DNA of 31,965 nt from a virus: the IMG/VR virus record IMGVR_UViG_3300020162_001456, positions 1-31,965 of that record; one strand, 5' to 3'. Positions 1 to 11,233 of the stretch are shown one piece after another. Position 1 is the first letter of the stretch. Every line of letters starts with the position of its first letter. The notes below the pieces were generated by a model. The model saw only the letters and a program-made list of their open reading frames with translations. It made no database searches and had not been told where the DNA came from. A program made the translations under genes and the position numbers.

Positions 1-3735
<3,735 letters not shown>

Positions 3736-3765
3736 TTATGCTGAGCCCCTCAGGGCAATATTTAC

Positions 3766-5352
3766 TTAGCCTGTTACGATAATTCTGTAGGCGCCGTTGC
3801 CGATAGCCCCCAGAAGGGTGACGCTCACTGTGTTGACATCGGTACGGGTAACATCACCAATAACCGTGGCTCCTGAAGCGACCTCCACAATCTGAACAAT
3901 TACATCAAGAGTGTTGAAGTTATGAACAACTGACGTTGTTGAAACATTGTCAACGTGCACTGCACAGGCCTTGGTAGCAATACGGGCAAGTGATGGAGTA
4001 CTTGTTCCGCGGCCTGTTGCTTCGGCGGATGTTGATGCCAAGTTAGTACGGGCAGTTGCTTCGGTCGTTGCGTTAGTGCCACCATTGGCGATACCAAGCG
4101 TCCCAGTGATACCAGTAGTCAACGGGAGTCCAGTTACGTTGGTGAGCGTTCCTGATGCTGGGGTTCCAAGTTCTGGGGTGGTCAGCGTAGGGCTGGTGAG
4201 CGTCTTGTTGGTGAGAGTCTCAGTCCCCGCCAAGGTAGAAAGAGTTCCCGTGGTAGGCAGGGTTACGCTCGTAGTAGCGGTCGTGGTCAGCGTCGTAGCG
4301 TGGGCACCAGAGGTAGTTAAGTTGCCACCAAGGGTTATTGTCTTGCCAGTATTGGCGACACCCGTGCCACCATACTGACCAGTAACGGCTGTACCGTTCC
4401 ACGTACCGGTAGTAATTGTTCCAAGGGTTGTGATGGTTGCTTGACCCACATAAGTGGTATCGATATCGATAGCGTCTGAAGAAACAGAGATACGGCCCGC
4501 TGTTCCAACGGCATTAATCGTAGTCCCACTCTTGGTGAGACCATCGCCAGCGGTGAAGGCTCCAGCACCAGAGAACTGAGCCCAGACAATTGCGTCCGTA
4601 CCTACGGTAATGGCTCCGTTGCTTGTTACAACAAAACCGGCGTCAGCATTAGCAATACCTTCTTCAACAAATGTGAACGCTCCGCCAGATACTTCACCCG
4701 CACCATCAAAGTCTGTAGCACGAACAGGAGCGCCGCTAGACTGGACTACGTAAATACCGTTTTCAGAAGCAGTGCCTTGGTTCTTTACGAGGATACGGTC
4801 GCCAGTGGCAAGCACCACTCCGTCAATTGTATCGCCATTTTCTAGACCAGAAGCGAGAAGAATGGCACCGGTGGTTGCTGCACGGACTGACTGCTTGACA
4901 TCTAGACCTGAACGAGCAGCATCAACGTAGCCCTTGGTAGCAGCGTGACCGTCATCGGTGGGAGTGGCAACGCTTATGTTCCCATTTCCATCACGTTTTA
5001 CAAGTTTGTTCGCAGTGGCGCTGGACGTTGCCCCATTGAGGTCACCAAAGAATGCGGCACTAAGCAAACCTGCGCTATCGGCATCAGCGACATTGAGGGT
5101 AAGGGTAACGGTACCGTTGGACTCGGAAACAGTAAGGGCTTCGGCAATGCCTACGCCGCCACCTGAAGTAATGCTATGTACTGTCTTTCGCCATGCAGCG
5201 TTTGCGTACACCATAAGGCTGAATGTGGCAGTATTGAAGTACATGCGGCCTTCAAAGTTGCCGGTACTGGGGTTGGTGGCTAGTGCCTCAAACGTTGCGT
5301 TAATTAGTTGATTCTGATTGAGGTCAATATTTGTTAGAAACTTCTGAGCCAT
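3766..5352 (-). CDS. Tail fibre protein
   Basis: This is a 528-residue fibre-like protein. It starts [19 protein letters not shown], a start shared in style with the collagen-like gene after it. A region with [16 protein letters not shown] near residues 130-145 is typical of phage tail fibres. Residues 153-265 hold the [16 protein letters not shown] module also seen in the spike-fibre and the 785-residue protein. Thr/Gly-rich fibre repeats ([13 protein letters not shown]) follow, and the C-terminus is a small beta domain ([15 protein letters not shown]) that may bind a ligand or cap the trimer. The start is supported by AAGGA eight bases upstream, which also contains the stop of the previous gene. 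It is probably a receptor-side fibre; the exact attachment point is unknown. Confidence 0.8.
   Translation of the reverse strand: MAQKFLTNIDLNQNQLINATFEALATNPSTGNFEGRMYFNTATFSLMVYANAAWRKTVHSITSGGGVGIAEALTVSESNGTVTLTLNVADADSAGLLSAAFFGDLNGATSSATANKLVKRDGNGNISVATPTDDGHAATKGYVDAARSGLDVKQSVRAATTGAILLASGLENGDTIDGVVLATGDRILVKNQGTASENGIYVVQSSGAPVRATDFDGAGEVSGGAFTFVEEGIANADAGFVVTSNGAITVGTDAIVWAQFSGAGAFTAGDGLTKSGTTINAVGTAGRISVSSDAIDIDTTYVGQATITTLGTITTGTWNGTAVTGQYGGTGVANTGKTITLGGNLTTSGAHATTLTTTATTSVTLPTTGTLSTLAGTETLTNKTLTSPTLTTPELGTPASGTLTNVTGLPLTTGITGTLGIANGGTNATTEATARTNLASTSAEATGRGTSTPSLARIATKACAVHVDNVSTTSVVHNFNTLDVIVQIVEVASGATVIGDVTRTDVNTVSVTLLGAIGNGAYRIIVTG
4558..4896 (-). repeat. DGV/KNQ module in the 528-residue fibre
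   Basis: Residues 153-265 read [57 protein letters not shown] and end in AQFSGAG. It is closest to the copy in the spike-fibre (about 12855-13203), which also ends in QFSGAG. Confidence 0.7.
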
Positions 5353-5361
5353 GGTGTTTCC

Positions 5362-5700
5362 TTAGGTGAGGTAAGCGAATCCCGAGAATGCAGCACTAAA
5401 TATTATTCGTACCTGAGTGCTAGATAGATATTGTATCTCACCATAGACAACTGTATTGCTAGAATCCACGACCATAACGCTAGGATTGCCCCCTAGAGTA
5501 TGGGTAATGGTCCATGTTGAGGACACCGACCCCTGCGTATGGACGTGTCGCCTGGTTACGCCAGAAGCGATAGACCCCGTAGTTACCGTAACGTTGTTGA
5601 CTACTGTTTGTACGGTAATTAGATTCTGGTCTTCTTGATTAACGGTGACAGTATTTGGCGTATCTTGCTGAATATTGACAGTATTGGGTATGCCGGTCAT
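5362..5700 (-). CDS. Small tail protein with C-terminal beta domain
   Basis: This is a 112-residue protein. The first 35 residues are Asn/Thr/Val-rich and may form an elongated beta strand or coiled stem. The C-terminal half reads HVHTQGSVSSTWTITHTLGG, then PSVMVVDSS and a final FSGFAYL. This pattern is shared by small domains at the tips of many phage fibres, and the end of the 528-residue fibre (HNFNT...VIVQIV) is similar. The start overlaps the stop of the preceding gene as ATGA, so the two are probably translationally coupled. It is likely a virion fibre accessory; family recognised only by pattern. Confidence 0.65.
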   Translation of the reverse strand: MTGIPNTVNIQQDTPNTVTVNQEDQNLITVQTVVNNVTVTTGSIASGVTRRHVHTQGSVSSTWTITHTLGGNPSVMVVDSSNTVVYGEIQYLSSTQVRIIFSAAFSGFAYLT

Positions 5701-6221
5701 CGGGTAACCTCAGGAAGTAGCGTAAATGCACCTTTGAGAAGTTTTGATACTTCGCTTGCTGAGTTTATTATTTCCAGGTCGTATACTCCGCTTGTTTCAA
5801 GTGTTGCCGTCTGTGCTGCCGACATACGAATAGTTAGTTCTCCACTTGGGGAGTAGGCTGTTCCTGTTCCGCTGCCCACTCCAGTGGCTACAAATGATGT
5901 TCCTGCCGTATTGTTGGCAGCGCCAATTGCCGTAAAGGATGTATTGCCTGCAGTTAGAATGACGTATCTTGTTCCTACAACGAAAGAACCGGCATTAACC
6001 GTTGACGCAGTAGTATATGTGATGCCATTATTTGCTGTCGTGAGTTCAATCATGACAACAGATGACTCAATTGTTCGCCGTATCTGCATTCTTCCCGTAA
6101 AACCAGCAAAGTTGAACGGGAGCATCGAACTGGCGTCGTTAGGGTCGGGGTATTCCACCGTAATGATGCGACTGAACGTCGAGCCCTGCTCACAAGTTAT
6201 ATTGTATGTACCAGCAAGCAT
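5697..6221 (-). CDS. Small tail/baseplate protein with inserted module
   Basis: This 174-residue protein has an outer part (YNITCEQGSTFSRIITVEY, GFTGRMQIRR, then GELTIRMSAAQTATLETSGVYDLEI and a final PEVTR) that matches a family of about 100-residue beta proteins found near phage tail fibres. Residues 70-124 are an insertion with FTAIGAANNTAGTSF and GSGTGTA, placed in the loop between GITY and GELTI. GGAG lies eight bases before the ATG. It follows the holin and precedes fibre genes, so a role in fibre attachment is inferred. Confidence 0.7.
   Translation of the reverse strand: MLAGTYNITCEQGSTFSRIITVEYPDPNDASSMLPFNFAGFTGRMQIRRTIESSVVMIELTTANNGITYTTASTVNAGSFVVGTRYVILTAGNTSFTAIGAANNTAGTSFVATGVGSGTGTAYSPSGELTIRMSAAQTATLETSGVYDLEIINSASEVSKLLKGAFTLLPEVTR
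5850..6014 (-). repeat. Inserted FTAIGA-type module
   Basis: About 55 residues (NAGSFVVGTRYVILTAGNTS, then FTAIGAANNTAGTSF and GSGTGTAY) interrupt an otherwise continuous small tail protein. Similar modules occur in structural proteins of other large phages. Only one copy is in this window. Confidence 0.6.
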
Positions 6222-6283
6222 GGGTCACTCTCCTCTAATGCTTAAAACATTGTAGACGAGGGAAGTCCCTGCTGGTAGGAGTA

Positions 6284-6499
6284 TCAGAGGACTGAGCCAG
6301 AATCCTTGTTTGGCCCGACCTTCTTGAGCCCAAATGCAGCAGCAATAACGGCAACGCCAGCAATTGCTCCGACCTTGAGGTTGTCTGCGTTGACGAGGGC
6401 ATCAAAATCTGAACCAGCCTGAACCCAAACACCAAGGTACGCAGCAACAAATGCTGTGACTGCTCGTTCTACGGTATCTTTAATAAATTTAGTTGACAT
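6284..6499 (-). CDS. Holin, r1t-like
   Basis: This is a 71-residue protein. It begins MSTKFIKDTVERAVTAFVAA, a start characteristic of r1t-type holins. A first hydrophobic segment lies at about residues 13-30 and a second at about 43-62 (VGAIAGVAVIAAAFGL), followed by a short Lys-containing tail. Holins form membrane lesions that release the endolysin and time host lysis. A strong GGAGG lies seven bases before the ATG. It sits between baseplate and fibre genes, and no stand-alone endolysin is visible in the window. The family call rests on size, topology and N-terminal pattern. Confidence 0.72.
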   Translation of the reverse strand: MSTKFIKDTVERAVTAFVAAYLGVWVQAGSDFDALVNADNLKVGAIAGVAVIAAAFGLKKVGPNKDSGSVL

Positions 6500-6521
6500 A
6501 TCTACCTCCTGGTTGATTTTA

Positions 6522-6830
6522 CTACATCATGCTTAGTCCGGCATCCATATAGAGCCGAATAAGTGGGTCACGAATGGTTGCAATAGCAGTATTGACGAAC
6601 GCCTCCGTAGCAATGTTGACATAAGTCGTGCCATTATAAATTTGTAGAGTATCGGGAGTAGTTAGATAGACCGCACGCCCATCAGGCAGTCCACCAGCAC
6701 CACTCACGGTGCCTAGCGCAGCATCTCTGGCAGTTGAGTCAGCAAATACCAAAACTCCCTGCATAAGAAAATTATCGAGGTCGCCCTCGGCTAAAACTGC
6801 CCCAGTTTGGAAATCTTTATATCCTGGCAT
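6522..6830 (-). CDS. Small minor tail protein
   Basis: This 102-residue protein begins MPGYKDFQTGAVLAEGDLDN. It contains VFADSTARDAAL and VYLTTPDTLQIYNGTTYV, a combination frequent in short tail proteins near baseplates and fibres, where the second motif resembles part of a fibre shaft domain. It starts two bases after the stop of the 785-residue baseplate protein, with GGGA six bases before its ATG. It is likely a virion component linking baseplate and fibres. No enzymatic motif is seen. Confidence 0.6.
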   Translation of the reverse strand: MPGYKDFQTGAVLAEGDLDNFLMQGVLVFADSTARDAALGTVSGAGGLPDGRAVYLTTPDTLQIYNGTTYVNIATEAFVNTAIATIRDPLIRLYMDAGLSMM

Positions 6831-6832
6831 AA

Positions 6833-9190
6833 TTATCCCAACTCTCCTGTACCAATGATACTCGAACCAATAGTGAATACGCCGAAGTTATCTACCACAA
6901 TGTGAGTCATTATAAAACCCATGGGCACAGTAGGTGCAATGGCAGCAAGAATAACTTCAGATGAAGTGTTCCCGTTATAAATACCCAAAGTTTCATCTTT
7001 TAATGTGGAGATAATAATTTCAAAAGGATGAGAATATGTAATTCTTACTTCCTTGTCTCCTGTGAGGTAGCGCTTTATCGTCTCCGCAAGTGACTCCAGT
7101 GAACCCGCCTTATAGCCGTAGTGCTTATTCTTTATTTGCCATAGTTTAAATTCATCTTCGTCGTCCCACGCAAAAGGTTTTGTCGTTGCGGTAAATGTTG
7201 GACTACCGCTATTTATCGTTGTGGCTGAATCTAGTGTGAACATTGTTTTAGAACTAGTTGTGCCAGCGCCCCATACGTAAGTCCTAAATCCCTCCGCTAA
7301 AACTAATGATGCCGCCATATTCTCGGCACGCGCTGGAGTGGCCCCAACCTTGTAGAGGCCATTCTCGCTAGCAGTTGTTTGGTTTTTTACTAAAACATAA
7401 TCATTAGTTGCTAGCGTCACTCCGTCAATAATGTCTGCGTTATTGAGTGCCGTCGCTATGGCGATATTGTCCGTAGTGGCGACTTTTGCGGAAACCTGTT
7501 TTACTGCAAGTGTTATGGTATCGGTGCCTATAACTGGCCATGTTGCATTAGAAGGTGACCACATCGTCATTTTATTAACGGTTCCTTCCCTAATAAAAAT
7601 CAGGTCCGGAGATGTCGTGTTTACGGCTTTTTTAACCGTGCCTGCTGAGTCGGTTACTGTGGCGACAGCGGTAGAAGCAACCGTGAATGTGTTGGTTGTT
7701 ACTGAATCTATAATGAACTGTCCGTTATAGCCGCTTGGGGCAAGGCCAGCAATAACAACGGGTTGCCCAGCAGTTAGTCCATGCGAACTGGCGGTGTATG
7801 TTACGTATCCAGATGATGGAGTCGTTGGAGCGACTGCCGTAATGTTAGTGGATGATGCCGCCATACCGGTCCATCGCGCCGGCGTAGTACCAACAATATA
7901 AATTCCATTTTGGCTTGCTGTTGATTGATTTTTTACCAATACACGGTCCGCATCGGCGAGTACTACCCCATCAATTGAATCTCCGGCATTAAGCGCTGTA
8001 GATATGGTGATATTGGCCGTAGTTGCACAGCGCACTTTTATTGTAGAGCCATAGTCTGCTGATTCATCTGAATAAATTGATGAATAGCACTTCGTTTGTC
8101 CAACAATTTGAGAAAGCCAGTTGTAGTAATCAGGTGATGCGCTATCCGGGTCTACTAAAGAACTCTGATTAATATTGTCATCGATTGCGACGAACCCCGA
8201 TTGCAGGTTTGGGTCATAACGGGAAATTGATACATACCTATCTACGACTTGTTCTACGCCGCTTGTTAGTGTGTGCACTAATTTTGCCACTGGATTTTGT
8301 GGATTTGATTCCTCGTCAATATCAATATAAACTTGAGGAAATTGGCTTAGTCCAAAATTTGTTGAGTAAGAAGCAAATATTCTATTCATGTCTACTATTT
8401 TAGGAATAGTTATATATACCTTGTTTCTGCCATGTCCTGTAATGGAAAATGACATGCCACAGACAAGGTCCTCGCCCGAATATTGAGGGAACGGGAATGA
8501 TTGCTCTAATGCAGCGGGTTCTAATTTGTTGGCATATGCCGCTGTGGGGAAAATATGGTCTTTAGTAGTGTCAGCGACAGTAAAAAAGTTGTTACACGCA
8601 TACTGAACGGTTGCTGTATTTGTTGAGAAATCGGGCAACGGTGAAGTAGTCCCATATATGTTGACCGCTTCTCCTCGCTTGAATAAGTTGTCTCCAATAT
8701 ATTTTATAAAAGTGCCATTACCAAAAATTTCTGATATGAGTGCTGTTTTTCTTTTTAACACAGATATCTCCCCTGTTTTCACAGGGGCTTGAACCAAGGG
8801 GGTCAGTGTTGTTTGGGCTGACCTTGAAGTACTGCGCGAAGCATCAAGTGTAGACCTAGTAGTCAATGTGGAGTTAACAGTAATTGCACTGCTGGATTTG
8901 AAAAGTGCATGACCAATCAATTTGTATGAATTAAAGTTAGTTGCAATTACGCCAGGTACGGAAATATTGTCTATTGACAACGTGATAGCGCCATCATTAT
9001 CGGCCTGTAATTCAAATGTATAGAAGAGTTGATATTCTCTATTTTCTAAAGAGATTGCAAACGTTGATGCATTTGACGCCGTCCAGCCAGACATGGCTGT
9101 GGTAATTTCGGTATAAGCACGAGGGATGTCACTGTCCGAAATCGCGAATAGACTCTGGTCGCGTGATAAAAAACTTTCTGCGTACGGCAT
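6833..9190 (-). CDS. Large baseplate/tail protein with nested modules
   Basis: This 785-residue protein is encoded directly after baseplate J and coupled to it by a TAATG overlap. Residues 1-380 and 672-785 look like one unique protein that I do not recognise. Between them, residues 385-563 and 567-670 are two copies of the DGV...KNQ.TAS.NG module. The first copy is itself interrupted at about 451-520 by an HG...PSGYN module. By position it could be the T4 gp7/gp8-like wedge partner of baseplate J or a tail protein I-type adapter, but no motif proves this. The modules are probably surface decorations rather than part of the functional core. Confidence 0.6.
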   Translation of the reverse strand: MPYAESFLSRDQSLFAISDSDIPRAYTEITTAMSGWTASNASTFAISLENREYQLFYTFELQADNDGAITLSIDNISVPGVIATNFNSYKLIGHALFKSSSAITVNSTLTTRSTLDASRSTSRSAQTTLTPLVQAPVKTGEISVLKRKTALISEIFGNGTFIKYIGDNLFKRGEAVNIYGTTSPLPDFSTNTATVQYACNNFFTVADTTKDHIFPTAAYANKLEPAALEQSFPFPQYSGEDLVCGMSFSITGHGRNKVYITIPKIVDMNRIFASYSTNFGLSQFPQVYIDIDEESNPQNPVAKLVHTLTSGVEQVVDRYVSISRYDPNLQSGFVAIDDNINQSSLVDPDSASPDYYNWLSQIVGQTKCYSSIYSDESADYGSTIKVRCATTANITISTALNAGDSIDGVVLADADRVLVKNQSTASQNGIYIVGTTPARWTGMAASSTNITAVAPTTPSSGYVTYTASSHGLTAGQPVVIAGLAPSGYNGQFIIDSVTTNTFTVASTAVATVTDSAGTVKKAVNTTSPDLIFIREGTVNKMTMWSPSNATWPVIGTDTITLAVKQVSAKVATTDNIAIATALNNADIIDGVTLATNDYVLVKNQTTASENGLYKVGATPARAENMAASLVLAEGFRTYVWGAGTTSSKTMFTLDSATTINSGSPTFTATTKPFAWDDEDEFKLWQIKNKHYGYKAGSLESLAETIKRYLTGDKEVRITYSHPFEIIISTLKDETLGIYNGNTSSEVILAAIAPTVPMGFIMTHIVVDNFGVFTIGSSIIGTGELG
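7181..7492 (-). repeat. DGV/KNQ module, copy B
   Basis: Residues 567-670 of the 785-residue protein run SAKVATTDNIAIATALNNAD, IIDGVTLATNDYVLVKNQTT, ASENGLYKVGATPARAENMA. This copy is uninterrupted and adjoins copy A. Confidence 0.7.
7502..8038 (-). repeat. DGV/KNQ module, copy A, interrupted
   Basis: Residues 385-563 of the 785-residue protein run KVRCATTANITIST, DSIDGVVLADADRVLVKNQ, ASQNGIYIVGTTPARW. After an insertion the module resumes with LIFIREGTVNKMTMW and closes near VIGTDTITLAV. Without the insertion, copy A lines up with copy B next to it. Confidence 0.7.
7631..7840 (-). repeat. HG/PSGYN module nested in copy A
   Basis: About 70 residues read YVTYTASSHGLTAGQPVVIA, GLAPSGYNGQFIIDSVTTNT, FTV. 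It is related to modules in the connector gene (27431-27652) and in the likely tail terminator gene (25871-26089). It sits inside the DGV/KNQ copy, splitting ARWTGMAAS from the following strand. Confidence 0.7.
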
Positions 9191-10716
9191 TACAAAGACT
9201 CGGTAGACAGCGTTACGGTAACTGCGGTCACTGGGACGTCTGGCAAAACACCACGATTAAGGAAATTTAAGGTAGTGCTGGTCGAAGTTTCGTGGAAATG
9301 TTCCCTTAGAGAACTTGCGGCGACCGTAGATGTATAGTCTGTTTCTATCGTAAATGTCGTTGCATTAATCTTTGATTTAACTGCTATTGAATTATTAGTG
9401 TAGGCAGTGCCCGAAGCATCGGTAAGTCTTATCCTTTGTCCAATTTGGAGTTTTGCTACATCTGCTGACAAGGCGGTAATTTTGACATCGCTACCTCCAG
9501 TATTCGCCGTCTCTCCACTCCCGGCCACTACCGTATAGGACAGTGCTGCAGGCGGGGTGAATTGCACTGAGTTCACATACCTCAATCCAGGAACCGTAGA
9601 AAGCAATCTTGAAATAATTGTTGATTCTCTAATTCTTGGTGACGCAACGCTCAATTCTTCGTATGGGAAATTTTGTGGAGACAAAAAGGAAGAAATTGAT
9701 ACTTTAATCAATTCTTCGGCATAAGCAAAATCGTAGTTGGAATCAATTGCGGCGTCTACAACGACACCACCACTTGTCGCAAGTTGCGCAGTTTTGAAAT
9801 TGTATGTGCCCACTTCTAGTCCGGCCATTACTCTTTCTGCGGCGAATAGTTGTATTTCGTTTATTTGGTTAGTGGTTAGTGGGCCTGTATATCCATATAG
9901 AAAAATTGACACAAAACCCTTATAGTTTGACGATATCAAATTCTTCCCTGTGTCTGGTGTGAATGTTAAAACGCCCAAATCCGGCCGGTTGGTATTGTCG
10001 GGAATGCCAGCATTCATTAAATCGTAAACCTTGCAGCGAGATACGTATGAAAAGTTCACCAAAATTGCTGCTTCTAATTGTTTCGCAGTAACGAAGGTAG
10101 TCGATATTGATTCAAGAAATGTTTTGGCTGAGTTGAGATATTCTTGGTCGGTAAGTGGGTTGAGGCCATTTTGAAAACTTGTAAAAGTCACAGTATTGAT
10201 TTCTGTATCAGTTGATAACGGCATCAATGTAGTCGTTCCGACGACCGGCTCGGGCATTTCTTCAAAACTACTGCTCACCAAATTGATGGTTCCGGTAGGT
10301 GGGCCTCCATCAACAATTATCGTGTCTTCAGATGCAACAAATAAATAATCCGTCTCATATCCGGCCGTTGTATTGACGTACCTGTATCTAAATTCCGTTC
10401 CGGTTGGTATGACTTCTCCAGTTGTCCCATAGAGGACCACCTCAGCCGTTGCTGTCGCCCTTATGCCGATGGGGCGCTCGTAACCCATCAAAGATACGAG
10501 ACCCTGCATGAGGCCATTGGGGACCCTGTTGATTGAATTCGTTGCTGTAGCACCTAGAAATGCAGCACTTTGGAATAAGGCATCCTCTAGTGTGCCACGC
10601 CGCAAATTAAAGTCAGGCATAACAGAGCGGCCAACTTCAATCATTTCTCGATACAGTTGACCTGCGTCTTTGTCATGTATGGTTAGATTAATGTAATCGG
10701 AAAAGTCTGCTGGCAT
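9190..10716 (-). CDS. Baseplate J-like protein
   Basis: This 508-residue protein matches the P2 gpJ / T4 gp6 type baseplate wedge family. N-terminal features are INLTIHDKDAGQLYREMIEV and a FNLRRGTLEDALFQ segment. GYERPIGIRATATAEVVLYG and PTGTEFRY follow, the usual start of the J core, with a middle region DQEYLNSAKTFLESISTTFV. Two J-like wedge copies normally form the ring that joins the hub to the fibres. It follows gp25-like with GAGG seven bases before its ATG and overlaps the next gene as TAATG. The C-terminal 100 residues (about 395-480) contain an extra Thr/Ser-rich beta segment with some resemblance to the HG/PSGYN modules. The family call is well supported by sequence and context. Confidence 0.87.
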   Translation of the reverse strand: MPADFSDYINLTIHDKDAGQLYREMIEVGRSVMPDFNLRRGTLEDALFQSAAFLGATATNSINRVPNGLMQGLVSLMGYERPIGIRATATAEVVLYGTTGEVIPTGTEFRYRYVNTTAGYETDYLFVASEDTIIVDGGPPTGTINLVSSSFEEMPEPVVGTTTLMPLSTDTEINTVTFTSFQNGLNPLTDQEYLNSAKTFLESISTTFVTAKQLEAAILVNFSYVSRCKVYDLMNAGIPDNTNRPDLGVLTFTPDTGKNLISSNYKGFVSIFLYGYTGPLTTNQINEIQLFAAERVMAGLEVGTYNFKTAQLATSGGVVVDAAIDSNYDFAYAEELIKVSISSFLSPQNFPYEELSVASPRIRESTIISRLLSTVPGLRYVNSVQFTPPAALSYTVVAGSGETANTGGSDVKITALSADVAKLQIGQRIRLTDASGTAYTNNSIAVKSKINATTFTIETDYTSTVAASSLREHFHETSTSTTLNFLNRGVLPDVPVTAVTVTLSTESL

Positions 10717-10717
10717 C

Positions 10718-11008
10718 TCATCGCCTCGTAAAGTTAAAAGAAACTAAATGATTGTCTTCGAATTCAGTGATGTCAATACTTTTGATATCAATTTCTGGAA
10801 CATAGCGTGACGCCAGTAGTAGGAATTTGCCTCTATCGGTTACGTTGAATGTCGGGTCATAAACACCGAATTCGGGGAAAATAGGCTGAACGTCTGGTTC
10901 GGTACGGGCACACATGGACAAAAGTTGCTTATAGTAATCGTCCGTGTCATCAATGACATGCTTAAATCCATTAACGTCATACTCTATTGGTATTTTAATT
11001 GTGTCCAT
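10718..11008 (-). CDS. Baseplate wedge protein, gp25-like
   Basis: This 96-residue protein belongs to the gp25/gpW family that caps the contractile sheath at the baseplate and helps start sheath assembly. Its size fits the family, and FPEFGVYDPTFNVTDRG with a C-terminal DNHLVSFNFTRR is typical. An in-frame ATG lies 24 bases upstream at 11032. The ATG at 11008 (MDTIKIPIEYD) is preferred because GGAGGAAGTA sits directly before it. It lies between a small coiled-coil gene and baseplate J, the standard gp25-J order. Confidence 0.8.
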   Translation of the reverse strand: MDTIKIPIEYDVNGFKHVIDDTDDYYKQLLSMCARTEPDVQPIFPEFGVYDPTFNVTDRGKFLLLASRYVPEIDIKSIDITEFEDNHLVSFNFTRR

Positions 11009-11074
11009 TACTTCCTCCATGGCGTAATGCAATAATACAGCATCAGGAAGCCCTCCGATTCCGCGAAGGGACCC

Positions 11075-11233
11075 TTACTCTGGCGATACTTCTGCAGTTG
11101 CTCGTGACGCATTGAGGGTAGCCTTGAGCGACGAGGCGGTTGCCTCTAGGACGGCAATCCTCTGTGCCTGTGCTGCAATCTGATTCGTCAAAGATTCAAT
11201 AATCTTATTGACATCAATCTGTACGTCATCCAT
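11075..11233 (-). CDS. Small coiled-coil tail protein
   Basis: This is a 52-residue ORF beginning MDDVQIDVNKIIESLTNQIA and ending in SPE. Hydrophobic residues at heptad-like spacing (V, I, I, L, I, I, V, L) predict one helix able to form a coiled coil. Its ATG overlaps the stop of the spike-fibre gene as TAATG, and GGAG lies eight bases upstream, so it is probably translated by coupling. Short coiled-coil proteins at this place are common in phage baseplate clusters, but their role is mostly unknown. No domain is recognised. Confidence 0.65.
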   Translation of the reverse strand: MDDVQIDVNKIIESLTNQIAAQAQRIAVLEATASSLKATLNASRATAEVSPE

